Origin: Gammaproteobacteria bacterium
Lineage (GTDB): Bacteria > Pseudomonadota > Gammaproteobacteria > Eutrophobiales > Eutrophobiaceae
NCBI GenBank assembly: GCA_021773235.1
Contig: JAJFKL010000011.1
Coordinates: forward strand, 1 to 64,000
Length of the DNA: 64,000 bases
Reading direction: 5' to 3'
The position numbers and the translations under genes were made by a program. Positions 34,560 to 43,322 of the stretch are shown here, in pieces; the first letter of the stretch is position 1; each line of letters starts with the position of its first letter. A model generated the notes under the pieces. It searched no databases. It had not been told where the DNA came from and was given only the letters and a program-made list of their open reading frames with translations.

Positions 34560-35108
34560 TTAGATCTTGCCATCTAATCCCATTTGATAGTATTTGTGTA
34601 CTATCTGCTCCTGATTTTCCAACAACCAATCTATGTCTGGCTCATTATTCATAGCCTTATGAATTGCCATAGCAGTAGCCTTACGATGAATATCAAATAA
34701 TATTTTATGATCCAGATCATCTGCAGTGGCCACTAGTGGATTTAACCAAACAGAAACAATGATGCCTAGATCATTCGCCTTTTCTTTTGGAATATCACCA
34801 TTTCTAACAGCATCAAGGACTCCATTTGCCGTCGCACCCTGAACCGTACCCATCAGTATATTTGTATAACGTTCCTTATTAACTGTTACTTTACTAACCA
34901 TTAATGTTGCAGGTCGAACCATAGTATCGGTATTCATTATAGCCAGTACTTTTGTATGTCCTTTAACTTGTGACGCCATTTGGTTAGCGAAAGCAGTACC
35001 AAAAGGTCCATCAAGTTCGCCAATAACAACTTCCGGCTCAGCTGCAGTACCCGGAGGGCCACCGGCAACCAATGCTTCGCCAACGCGCATGACAATACGT
35101 TCACTCAT
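34560..35108 (-). CDS. Formaldehyde-activating enzyme (Fae) homologue lacking the catalytic His
   Basis: True Fae condenses formaldehyde with tetrahydromethanopterin. This 182-residue protein matches the family: RVGEALVAGG at the start, LDGPFGTAFANQMA, RPATLMVSKVTV, TVQGATANGVLDAV and IVSVWLNPLV. In Methylobacterium Fae the sequence after GEALV contains AHIDLIIG, whose His is the catalytic base. Here the matching stretch is AEPEVVIG (23-30), with no His. It therefore resembles the Fae-like paralogues rather than the housekeeping enzyme, and may bind a pterin or carbonyl ligand without the known reaction. An AAAGGAG site precedes the ATG. It sits between the 812-residue cNMP-rhodanese gene and the exported protein. 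No H4MPT pathway genes are in the window. Confidence 0.85.
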   Translation of the reverse strand: MSERIVMRVGEALVAGGPPGTAAEPEVVIGELDGPFGTAFANQMASQVKGHTKVLAIMNTDTMVRPATLMVSKVTVNKERYTNILMGTVQGATANGVLDAVRNGDIPKEKANDLGIIVSVWLNPLVATADDLDHKILFDIHRKATAMAIHKAMNNEPDIDWLLENQEQIVHKYYQMGLDGKI

Positions 35109-35192
35109 ATTATTAAACTCCTTTGTTTAGATAGATAATTATTAGGGAAATATTTTCTGAAGAATTACTGACAATTAAAGATGAAGTACAGG

Positions 35193-37631
35193 TTACTTTT
35201 CACCTCCCAGCTGATTGGAAATATCATCAAGTAAACTTGAGTTCGCTTGGGCAGCCTTCTTCTTGGCATCCGCCGCCTTGAGTTTAATGCGTTTCATCAT
35301 GTCCGAATGCATTTGTACCTGGGTCACCGACTCAGCCTCTTCTTCCTGCGTTTCTTCGAAATCTTGTAAATCGCCTTCGACCTGAGCAAGAAAAGCCTCT
35401 TCTTGCTGTTTCTTCTTGGTCAAATCCGCTTCATTCACCTGCTTCGCAGATTCTGTTAATTTTTCTCTATGCGCCGCGTCCTCAATCTCACGCTCAGCCT
35501 CGATGGCCTTCTCCTGAGCTGCCTTGATTTCGACTTCCAGTTTTTCGCGCTGTTCTCTGGAACTGGTCGACTCCATTTGTTTTTCTTTCAATCTACCTGC
35601 TTCGGCAAGTGCTTCTTGCTTGACCTGTGCCGCCTCGAGTTTGGCTGCCTGAATCTGCTTCATTGCTTCCTGTATTTTTTGAGATTCTTCTTCCAGTTTT
35701 TGACGCTCAGCTTTTAACTTGGCCTCTTCTTCAGCTCGCGTCTTGTCGTGTGACGACTTATATTCCTGGATCATTTTTTCGGCTTCTTCTTTAGCTGCCA
35801 ATTTTGCGGCCTCTGCGGCAGCTTTTCCTTTTTGTAATTCTTCAAATTCTTTCGAATTACGTTCGTATTGTTCAGCTAGTTTTTTGCGTTCTTCTTCTAT
35901 ATTAGCCTTAGCTTCTGCCTGCAATTGTTTTTCACGTTCTTCATCTTGTAATTTTTTCTTTTCAGCTTCTTCTTCCAAAAGTTTCTTTGAAGCCTCAAGC
36001 TCTTCCAGTTTCTTTCTGGATGCATCAGCTTCCTGTTTGATTCGTGTCGCTTCTTCTATTTGTTTTCTTGCAGCTTCAGCCTGCTGCTCCAATTTCTCTC
36101 GTTCCTTGCGTAGCGTTTCTTCTGCTGCTTCTTTTGCTTTTTGGATTTGTTCCATATCCTTAGCATTTTTGTTATAGATCTCTTCGAGCTTTTTCTTTTC
36201 CTGCTCCATTTGCTTATCAGACTCTGCTTGCAGTTTTTTGAGTCTCGCTTCTTCCTGATCCGCTTTTTTTGTTGCTTCTGCTTGTGCTAGCTTCTTTTCT
36301 TTCTCGAGCTTTAGTCTTTCTTCCTCTAGTTTTTTCTGGTTCGCTTCATGCTCTTTCACCTTTTCAGCATCAGAATCATCTTTTGCTTGTTCAGCCTTAG
36401 CCATTCTTATTTGTGTTGTTTCCAACTCTGCATTCAACATTTCAACACGAACTACCGCATCGACTTTGTTATCGTTTTGTTTGCTAGGGTCTACAGCAAC
36501 TTTTTTCTCAGGTTCAGGTGCCTTAGGTACGATTGTTTGTACACCAACTGCTTCAGGATTATTTACCAAACCACCGTCTAGATAAGAAACATCGAAACCT
36601 CGTTCAGCTAACAAAAAAGAACCCGTTGAACTTCGACCACCGGTGTCACAGTAAAGAATATAGATCATCGAGGAATCAAGTTTGTCGGATTGCAGTCGCA
36701 AGGAATTTAACGGGATATTGAGACTATCTTTGATCGATGACTCCCCATGCTCGTTAGGAAATCGCACATCTAACCATTTCGCGCTACCTTCATTAACCAG
36801 AGCATCTGCTTCATCAAATGTTAGTGATTGTAATGTTGGTTTTTTGACCAGCTCGACGAAGGTATCTTTTGCCAATTTCATCAAGATACCATCCGTTATC
36901 ATGGTAATGGTGGCATTACGTGTAGATTCCGAAATCAAGGCCTCTTCGCCAAAACTATCACCCGTTTTTAATTCAGCCAATTTGACATCATTACTCTTGG
37001 GAGTGGGCTTTCTGGAAACAGCGCAACGTCCTTCAGAAACAATGTAATAATGGTCACCCGGATCACCTTGTCTGATGACGACATCACCAGCGCTGTACTC
37101 GACCTCTTCCAGCAAGGCAAATAACTGATGGATATTCGCCATGGGTATTTTTGAGAACAGCTCTGATTGCAGCATCTGCGTCATCCAGTCTGTATCATCA
37201 TCGACGCCATCGACTACATCGACTTCCATATCTGCACCCGTACTGCTTCTTAGAGTAGGGTCAGCAGTCGTCTCTTGCGCCAACAGCATGAGCTGATCGA
37301 GGTTATTACGCTCAAGCAATAGTATCTTGAGTGGTGTCTTAGCCTTTGCGGAAAATTGTCTTGGTTGCAATTGCGCTAGAGCATATTTTGCTCGGTCACT
37401 GCCACTTTGAATTACGCTATCAAGCTGTTTATTTGCATGGAGTTCAATTTCACCATCCAAAAGATAATAAGAGTAATCGTCTTTATCCCCCTGCTTAAAG
37501 ATAAAGCGTGATTTTTTGATCTCCATGATCTTGGCTTTCTCCAACAATCTTGCCTGAAGATTCGGAGGTAACTCATTGATCGGTATTAGTTCTCTTATTT
37601 GCTTATGCAGTTGTTCGTTGGCTTCTGACAT
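35193..37631 (-). CDS. cNMP-cNMP-rhodanese-long coiled-coil protein (longer paralogue)
   Basis: This 812-residue protein lacks a signal peptide. Domain order: a degenerate cNMP fold (about 15-120, no intact phosphate cassette), a second cNMP domain (about 150-265) with FGEEALISESTRNATI, a rhodanese-like domain (about 275-360) with loop YCDTGGRS and a putative active Cys, then roughly 400 residues of Lys/Glu/Ala-rich coiled coil to the C-terminus. Such a layout suggests a sensor head on a filament-like or spacer tail. It is the first gene of a unit with the Fae-like protein (84 bases on) and the exported protein. A close paralogue lies at 30851. Function unknown; domain calls are good. Confidence 0.88.
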   Translation of the reverse strand: MSEANEQLHKQIRELIPINELPPNLQARLLEKAKIMEIKKSRFIFKQGDKDDYSYYLLDGEIELHANKQLDSVIQSGSDRAKYALAQLQPRQFSAKAKTPLKILLLERNNLDQLMLLAQETTADPTLRSSTGADMEVDVVDGVDDDTDWMTQMLQSELFSKIPMANIHQLFALLEEVEYSAGDVVIRQGDPGDHYYIVSEGRCAVSRKPTPKSNDVKLAELKTGDSFGEEALISESTRNATITMITDGILMKLAKDTFVELVKKPTLQSLTFDEADALVNEGSAKWLDVRFPNEHGESSIKDSLNIPLNSLRLQSDKLDSSMIYILYCDTGGRSSTGSFLLAERGFDVSYLDGGLVNNPEAVGVQTIVPKAPEPEKKVAVDPSKQNDNKVDAVVRVEMLNAELETTQIRMAKAEQAKDDSDAEKVKEHEANQKKLEEERLKLEKEKKLAQAEATKKADQEEARLKKLQAESDKQMEQEKKKLEEIYNKNAKDMEQIQKAKEAAEETLRKEREKLEQQAEAARKQIEEATRIKQEADASRKKLEELEASKKLLEEEAEKKKLQDEEREKQLQAEAKANIEEERKKLAEQYERNSKEFEELQKGKAAAEAAKLAAKEEAEKMIQEYKSSHDKTRAEEEAKLKAERQKLEEESQKIQEAMKQIQAAKLEAAQVKQEALAEAGRLKEKQMESTSSREQREKLEVEIKAAQEKAIEAEREIEDAAHREKLTESAKQVNEADLTKKKQQEEAFLAQVEGDLQDFEETQEEEAESVTQVQMHSDMMKRIKLKAADAKKKAAQANSSLLDDISNQLGGEK

Positions 37632-37844
37632 CGTTTTATCTTAAGTAATATTGAATAGCTTAATCTATAAATTAATTTAATTCGGTTCCATCCCTTACGC
37701 AGGAGACTATCTAGAAATAGTGCGAAAATTATGCTGTTTCTGCAACATATTTTGTTTCACAGTGCGTCTATGAATTGTAAGCTGTGTTGCCTATTAATGA
37801 CAGAGCATTTTAAGCCAAATAATTAACGTTTTAGGTATTTACTA

Positions 37845-38516
37845 ATGATTTTGAATGAGTTTCTAAATATTGAAAATGCACTAAATCTGGACTATCGGAT
37901 ATTATGCTGCTTGTTTGTACTCTTGACTCTAAGCGTATTATTTATCGCACTGGGAATTAAACAGTTTTTCCGTAGAAAAATTATCACTGCAAGCATCCAA
38001 AGTTTATCTGGCCTATCTCTATTCCTCGCCGGAGCGTTATTAATTTCATTTGCTGCAAACTTGTATAGCTATGATCGCCTAACCTATGAGCAAGACATTG
38101 CCAAACTGACATTCAGTCGACTGGATAGGCAGCAATTTCGCGCAGAAATAAGCTATCAAAATCAGAATAAAGTTGATAATTATTTAATTAATGGTGATGA
38201 ATGGCAATTAGATGCCCGTGTTATTAAGTGGCATGGTTGGGCGCAATTATTAGGACTTAATGCCCAATACCGGCTAGAACGTTTAAGTGGTCGATATTCT
38301 GATATTGAGGAAGAGCAGCTAAAGCCCCGAACGATTTACTCACTGAAATCAGGAGATGAGATCGATTACTGGAAGTTAATAAATAATTATAAAAAATGGC
38401 TGCCCTGGATCGATGCGCATTATGGTAGTGCTACATACCTACCTATGAAAGACCAAACCACATACATCGTATCTCTTACACAATCAGGGTTGGTAGCTAG
38501 AACAACTCAAGAATAA
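37845..38516 (+). CDS. Two-helix membrane protein of unknown function
   Basis: This 223-residue protein has two N-terminal membrane helices (about 18-38 and 50-72, the latter with LSGLSLFLAGALLISFAANL) and a C-terminal soluble domain of about 150 residues. The soluble part contains NGDEWQLDARVIKWHGWAQ, LERLSGRYSDIEEEQ and ATYLPM, a pattern I recall from proteins often mislabelled cation/multidrug efflux pump in gammaproteobacteria. There is no transporter fold here. It is divergent from the 812-residue gene across 213 bases and precedes gcvT by 159 bases. Function unknown. Confidence 0.75.
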   Translation: MILNEFLNIENALNLDYRILCCLFVLLTLSVLFIALGIKQFFRRKIITASIQSLSGLSLFLAGALLISFAANLYSYDRLTYEQDIAKLTFSRLDRQQFRAEISYQNQNKVDNYLINGDEWQLDARVIKWHGWAQLLGLNAQYRLERLSGRYSDIEEEQLKPRTIYSLKSGDEIDYWKLINNYKKWLPWIDAHYGSATYLPMKDQTTYIVSLTQSGLVARTTQE

Positions 38517-38675
38517 ATATTTCGGGTAAACAACCCACTTTTAGAAATTTTTTATTCTTGTGTTGCAAAACCGAACAATGTTCGCCAATATTGCGCTGCA
38601 ACAATCATGTTTGAAAAACAGTAAGTCCTGTAGCTAATTCAATTTAGTTACCGTTACTAAACAAGATTACAAGAT

Positions 38676-39794
38676 ATGAGCATATCAGAACTAAAACGAA
38701 CACCATTATACGCTTTACACATAGAACAGAACGCACAGATGGTGCCTTTTGCCGGCTATGAGATGCCCGTGCAATATTCAATGGGTCTAAAACAAGAGCA
38801 TTTACATACTCGTAACCATGCCGGATTATTCGATATATCGCACATGGGCCAGATCAAGCTATCTGGTGAAAGTGTTGCTCAGTTTCTAGAGTCTCTGGTT
38901 CCCAATCGTATTCAAGATCTCTCACATAATGCTCAACGTTATACCGTATTCACTAATGAACAAGGCGGCATTATTGATGACCTGATGGTCACAAACGCTG
39001 GCGATCATTTTTTTATTGTAATTAATGCTGCATGTAAAGAGAACGACATCAAGACTATGCAAAATCGCTTACCCGATAATTGTGGTCTAGAGGAATTAAC
39101 CAACGTTGCCTTATTAGCACTACAAGGACCTGAGGCGAGTAGCGTCATGCAACGGTTCTGCCCACAAGCAACAGAACTGGCTTTTATGACCGGCGGTGAA
39201 TTTACGGTGAATGGTGCACACTGTTTTATTAATAGATGCGGTTACACCGGCGAAGACGGCTTTGAGATCTCAATCCCGGCAGAACATGCTGAAAACCTTG
39301 CTAGAAATTTCTTAGACGAATATGAAGTCGCCTTCATTGGTTTGGGCGCTCGCGACTCTTTACGACTTGAAGCTGGTTATTGTCTATATGGTCATGACAT
39401 TGATGAAACTACTTCTCCTATAGAAGCCAATTTAAATTGGGTGATTTCAAAATCGCGTTTAAACGATGAACCACAATCTTATCCAGGTATTGAGACAATT
39501 CGGCAACAATCTCAACAAGGCACAGAAAGATTACGTGTTGGACTTTTATCTGATGGAAAAGCGCCTATTAGAGAAGGGGAATCTATACTTAATGAACAAG
39601 AAGAAAACATAGGTACCATTACCAGTGGCGGTTTTAGCCCCAGTGTCGAAAAACCTGTCGCTATGGGCTATATCAATAAACAATATGCATCCGTTGGGAC
39701 ACAAGTCATCGTTAAAGTACGTGATCGAATTCAACACGTTAAAGTTGTCGCACTACCTTTCGTCGAACACCGGTATTACAAAAGGAGAACATAA
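38676..39794 (+). CDS. gcvT: Glycine cleavage T-protein (aminomethyltransferase)
   Basis: GcvT transfers the methylene group from the H-protein aminomethyl-lipoate to tetrahydrofolate, releasing ammonia. The 372-residue sequence shows the family N-terminus (KRTPLYALHIEQNAQMVPFAGYEMPV), GLFDISHMGQIKL, CGYTGEDGFEI, the folate-site DSLRLEAGYCLYG, and a C-terminal barrel (GYINKQYASVGTQVIVKVR). Length is normal for the family. It is the first gene of gcvT-gcvH-gcvP, three bases before gcvH. I found no glycine riboswitch in the 159 bases upstream. Confidence 0.95.
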   Translation: MSISELKRTPLYALHIEQNAQMVPFAGYEMPVQYSMGLKQEHLHTRNHAGLFDISHMGQIKLSGESVAQFLESLVPNRIQDLSHNAQRYTVFTNEQGGIIDDLMVTNAGDHFFIVINAACKENDIKTMQNRLPDNCGLEELTNVALLALQGPEASSVMQRFCPQATELAFMTGGEFTVNGAHCFINRCGYTGEDGFEISIPAEHAENLARNFLDEYEVAFIGLGARDSLRLEAGYCLYGHDIDETTSPIEANLNWVISKSRLNDEPQSYPGIETIRQQSQQGTERLRVGLLSDGKAPIREGESILNEQEENIGTITSGGFSPSVEKPVAMGYINKQYASVGTQVIVKVRDRIQHVKVVALPFVEHRYYKRRT

Positions 39795-39797
39795 GAA

Positions 39798-40178
39798 ATG
39801 TCTGAATTAAAATACAGCGAGGACCATGAGTGGTTACGTGTCGATGACGATACGACAGTCACTATTGGTATTACAGATTTTGCGCAAAAACAATTGGGTG
39901 ATGTGGTTTATGTAGAGCTGCCTGAAATTGGTCAAGAAGTAACAAAGGATGAAGATATCGCTGTGGTCGAATCGGTTAAAGCAGCGAGTGATATAAAAGC
40001 CCCTATCAGCGGCACAGTATTAAAAATAAATTCACTATTAAGTGATGAGCCGGAAAAGGTAAACACTGATCCAACAGGAGAAGGCTGGTTTATGAAAATG
40101 AAACTGGATGACGCTGAAGAAGTAGATCAGTTAATGGATGAAGCAGGGTACACCGCATTTATAGGTGAACTATCCTAG
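39798..40178 (+). CDS. gcvH: Glycine cleavage H-protein
   Basis: This 126-residue lipoyl carrier shuttles the aminomethyl group between P-, T- and L-proteins. The lipoylation lysine is K61 in AVVESVKAASDI. The N-terminus KYSEDHEWLRVDDD and C-terminal GEGWFMKMKLDD are typical of the family, and the length is normal. The start is three bases after gcvT with AAAGGAG upstream, which favours coupled translation. The L-protein (lpd) is not in this window and is usually shared with pyruvate dehydrogenase. Confidence 0.95.
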   Translation: MSELKYSEDHEWLRVDDDTTVTIGITDFAQKQLGDVVYVELPEIGQEVTKDEDIAVVESVKAASDIKAPISGTVLKINSLLSDEPEKVNTDPTGEGWFMKMKLDDAEEVDQLMDEAGYTAFIGELS

Positions 40179-40218
40179 TAAAATTATATGAATATATATT
40201 TCAACACATTTTAAATAA

Positions 40219-40351
40219 GCCACAGAGGGCACAGAGTTCACAGAGAGGAACTAATAATTTTTAATAAATAAACACAAAATATTTTTGAGTTGAAAAAAAT
40301 GAAAAGAATATCCTTTTTTCATAACTCTGTGTCCTCTGCGCCCTCTGTGGC
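40219..40351. repeat. Long imperfect inverted repeat between gcvH and gcvP
   Basis: The left arm (40219-40245) begins GCCACAGAGGGC and the right arm (40325-40351) ends GCCCTCTGTGGC. The arms pair at 24 of 27 positions around a 79-base AT-rich centre. The CACAGAG/CTCTGTG theme is repeated within each arm. This looks like a MITE or other palindromic repeat inserted in the operon rather than a terminator, since no U-run follows directly. In the transcript it would form a strong stem before gcvP. Confidence 0.75.
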
Positions 40352-40389
40352 AATAAAATATTATTAACCTTGCGCTGGAGAAGTCAGGC

Positions 40390-43287
40390 ATGGAAAAAAA
40401 ACAACAGTCTTTAGAAGAACTGGAGATGCGTGGTGACTTTATTCGCCGCCACATAGGTTCTACTCGGAATCAAATCGAAGAGATACTTAAAACTCTTGGG
40501 CTTGATTCTATCGAACAAATTATAGAACGAGTTGTTCCTGAGAATATTATTTCTACGGAACCTCTGGCATTACCCGAAGCAAAAAGTGAACGTGCTGTAA
40601 TTACTTATCTGCGTAAATTGCGTGAACGAAATCATGTTTACGTCTCAATGATTGGCATGGGTTATCACGGCACAATTATGCCGCCGGTGATTAAACGTAA
40701 TGTCTTGGAAAATCCGAGTTGGTACACCGCCTATTCGCCCTATCAGGCAGAGATAAGCCAAGGTCGATTGGAAGCCTTACTTAATTTCCAACAAATGATT
40801 ATTGATCTTACCGGTATGGAGATCGCTAATGCGTCGCTGTTAGATGAGGCAACGTCTGCCGCCGAGGCAATGACAATGTCTAAGCGCGTTGCCAAATCAA
40901 AATCTAATACTTTCTTTGTTGATCAAGATTGTCATCCACAAACCATCGCCGTTGTGAAAACTCGAGCGCATTCATTAGGTTTTGAAATCTTACTGGGCGA
41001 TCCTTGGCAGGATTTACAAGGCAACGATGTGTTTGGCGTATTGGTACAATACCCAGGTTCCAATGGATCGGTTAAAGAGTTTCGACCCTTAGTGGAATAT
41101 GCTCATGAAAAACCAGCATTATTCACCGTTGCCACGGATATTTTAAGTCTGGTGTTATTAACCCCACCGGGCGAAATGGACGCTGATATTGTAATCGGCA
41201 GTTCCCAACGCTTCGGTGTGCCAATGGGCTATGGTGGACCACATGCCGCTTACTTCGCAACACGCACGGCATTCGCACGTTCTGTTCCCGGCCGCATTAT
41301 TGGCGTATCACAAGACAGTCATGGTGAGCATGCTCTACGCATGGCCTTACAAACTCGCGAACAACATATACGCCGTGATAAAGCTACTAGTAATATATGT
41401 ACCTCACAGGTATTGCTAGCCATTATCGCCAGCTTTTATGCTATCTATCATGGTGCAAAAGGCCTGCGTTTAATTGCTGGGCGTGTGCACAGGATGATAC
41501 AAATTCTGTCTGCTGGATTAACTCAACTTGGCTATGAAGTGATAACGGAGTCTTATTTCGACACTATCACAGTAAAAACACCGGGCAGAGCAAGACGTTT
41601 TGCAGCAAAAGCGCGTGAGTCTAAAATTAATCTGCGTGTGCTTGATAAAGATACACTCGGTATAACATTTGACGAAACAACTTCACGACGAGAATTAAAA
41701 AATCTATTACGTGTTTTTGATTCTAATGTTGATGAAAAATTAAACCTTGATGAAATAGATAAAAGCATTGTCGAATGTATCCCACAAGAATTACAACGCA
41801 GCAGTGATTTTCTAACGCACCCTGTCTTCAAGGATTACCATTCGGAAACAGAAATGATGCGTTACATGCGGCGTCTAGCCAGAAAGGATATTGCATTAGA
41901 TCGAGCAATGATTCCCTTAGGTTCATGCACAATGAAACTCAATGCTTCTGTTGAAATGCAAGCCTTGTCCTATCGTGAATTCAGCGCCATGCATCCCTTT
42001 GTTCCGCTTGATCAAGCACAAGGGTATTTACAATTGTTTGAAGAGCTGGAAAACATGCTCAGTGATTTAACCGGCTTCGATGCCTTTTCCTTACAACCCA
42101 ATGCCGGTTCACAAGGTGAATACGCTGGACTGTTAGTCATTCGTAAATACCATGAAGTAAATGGTGATGCACAACGTAACGTCTGTTTAATCCCGGCATC
42201 CGCCCACGGTACCAACCCAGCTAGCGCCAGGATGGCAGGGATGAAAATTGTTGTTATTACTTGTGATGATAAAGGTAATGTCGATGTAAATGATCTAAAG
42301 AACAAAGCTGAGCTACACTCAGAAAATCTGGCAGCGTTGATGATCACCTATCCATCAACGCATGGTGTCTTTGAAGAAGCGTTTCGCGATATCTGTGACA
42401 TCATTCATCAACACGGCGGACAGGTTTATCTTGATGGCGCAAACTTTAATGCACTGGTGGGTATCAGTCGCCCTGGAAAGATTGGTGCAGATGTAACACA
42501 CCTTAACCTACATAAAACATTTAGTATTCCACATGGTGGTGGCGGTCCGGGTGTAGGACCAATTGGGGTAAAAGCACATTTAGCGCCGTATCTACCAGAC
42601 CACCCTGTTGTCGGCGGTGTTAATCCCGATGCTGGTTCAGAAGGTACCATAGGTACGATCTCTGCCGCGCCCTGGGGCTCAGCCAGCATCCTGACCATAT
42701 CATGGGCCTATATCGCCATGATGCGCGATAACGGTCTAAGACGTGCAACCTTGATAGCGATATTAAATGCAAACTATATTGCTAAACGATTGGCACCTCA
42801 TTATCCGATCTTATATACCGGAAAAAACGATATGGTTGCGCATGAGTGTATTATTGATCTGAGACCTATCAAGGAGACATCCGGCATAACTGTGGACGAT
42901 GTGGCGAAACGTTTAATTGATTATGGTTTCCATGCGCCAACAATGTCCTTTCCTGTAGCTGATACGTTGATGATTGAGCCTACTGAAAGTGAAAACAAAC
43001 GTGAGCTAGATCGTTTTTGCAAGGCGATGATTCTGATCCGAAAAGAAATCGAGGCTATCGAAAACAACACTGCTGATGCTGACGATAATGTATTAATAAA
43101 TGCACCGCATACACATCAGGAATTGATTAAAGAAGATTGGGGGCATCCCTATTCCAAGCAACAGGCCTTTTTTCCAATGTCTGTATTACACGAAGATAAA
43201 TACTGGCCACCTGTAGGACGCATCGATAACTTACATGGGGACAAACATCTATTTTGCAGTTGCGTACCCATCAGTGAATATGAATAA
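40390..43287 (+). CDS. gcvP: Glycine dehydrogenase (decarboxylating), P-protein
   Basis: This 965-residue fused P-protein decarboxylates glycine with PLP and loads the aminomethyl group on GcvH. The N-terminal half has RRHIGSTRNQIEEIL and the C-terminal half the PLP site, with the Schiff-base lysine in NLHKTFSIPHGGGGPG; also SAHGTNPASARMAGM and SAAPWGSASILTISWAYIA. Both halves are intact, as in typical single-chain GcvP, not the split gcvPA/gcvPB. It lies 211 bases after gcvH, with the inverted repeat in between. A GGAG site precedes the ATG. It converges with pdsS 35 bases on. Confidence 0.95.
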   Translation: MEKKQQSLEELEMRGDFIRRHIGSTRNQIEEILKTLGLDSIEQIIERVVPENIISTEPLALPEAKSERAVITYLRKLRERNHVYVSMIGMGYHGTIMPPVIKRNVLENPSWYTAYSPYQAEISQGRLEALLNFQQMIIDLTGMEIANASLLDEATSAAEAMTMSKRVAKSKSNTFFVDQDCHPQTIAVVKTRAHSLGFEILLGDPWQDLQGNDVFGVLVQYPGSNGSVKEFRPLVEYAHEKPALFTVATDILSLVLLTPPGEMDADIVIGSSQRFGVPMGYGGPHAAYFATRTAFARSVPGRIIGVSQDSHGEHALRMALQTREQHIRRDKATSNICTSQVLLAIIASFYAIYHGAKGLRLIAGRVHRMIQILSAGLTQLGYEVITESYFDTITVKTPGRARRFAAKARESKINLRVLDKDTLGITFDETTSRRELKNLLRVFDSNVDEKLNLDEIDKSIVECIPQELQRSSDFLTHPVFKDYHSETEMMRYMRRLARKDIALDRAMIPLGSCTMKLNASVEMQALSYREFSAMHPFVPLDQAQGYLQLFEELENMLSDLTGFDAFSLQPNAGSQGEYAGLLVIRKYHEVNGDAQRNVCLIPASAHGTNPASARMAGMKIVVITCDDKGNVDVNDLKNKAELHSENLAALMITYPSTHGVFEEAFRDICDIIHQHGGQVYLDGANFNALVGISRPGKIGADVTHLNLHKTFSIPHGGGGPGVGPIGVKAHLAPYLPDHPVVGGVNPDAGSEGTIGTISAAPWGSASILTISWAYIAMMRDNGLRRATLIAILNANYIAKRLAPHYPILYTGKNDMVAHECIIDLRPIKETSGITVDDVAKRLIDYGFHAPTMSFPVADTLMIEPTESENKRELDRFCKAMILIRKEIEAIENNTADADDNVLINAPHTHQELIKEDWGHPYSKQQAFFPMSVLHEDKYWPPVGRIDNLHGDKHLFCSCVPISEYE

Positions 43288-43322
43288 GTGGTGTAATATA
43301 ACTGGACTATACAAACATAATT

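Noticed and set aside
35469-37047. Several plus-strand reading frames opposite the coiled-coil/cNMP gene
   Set aside because: They are antisense shadows of a Lys/Glu-rich coding region; Ser/Phe/Leu-rich composition is the expected complement.
38517-38675. Glycine riboswitch before gcvT
   Set aside because: The conserved glycine-aptamer core motifs were not found in this spacer.
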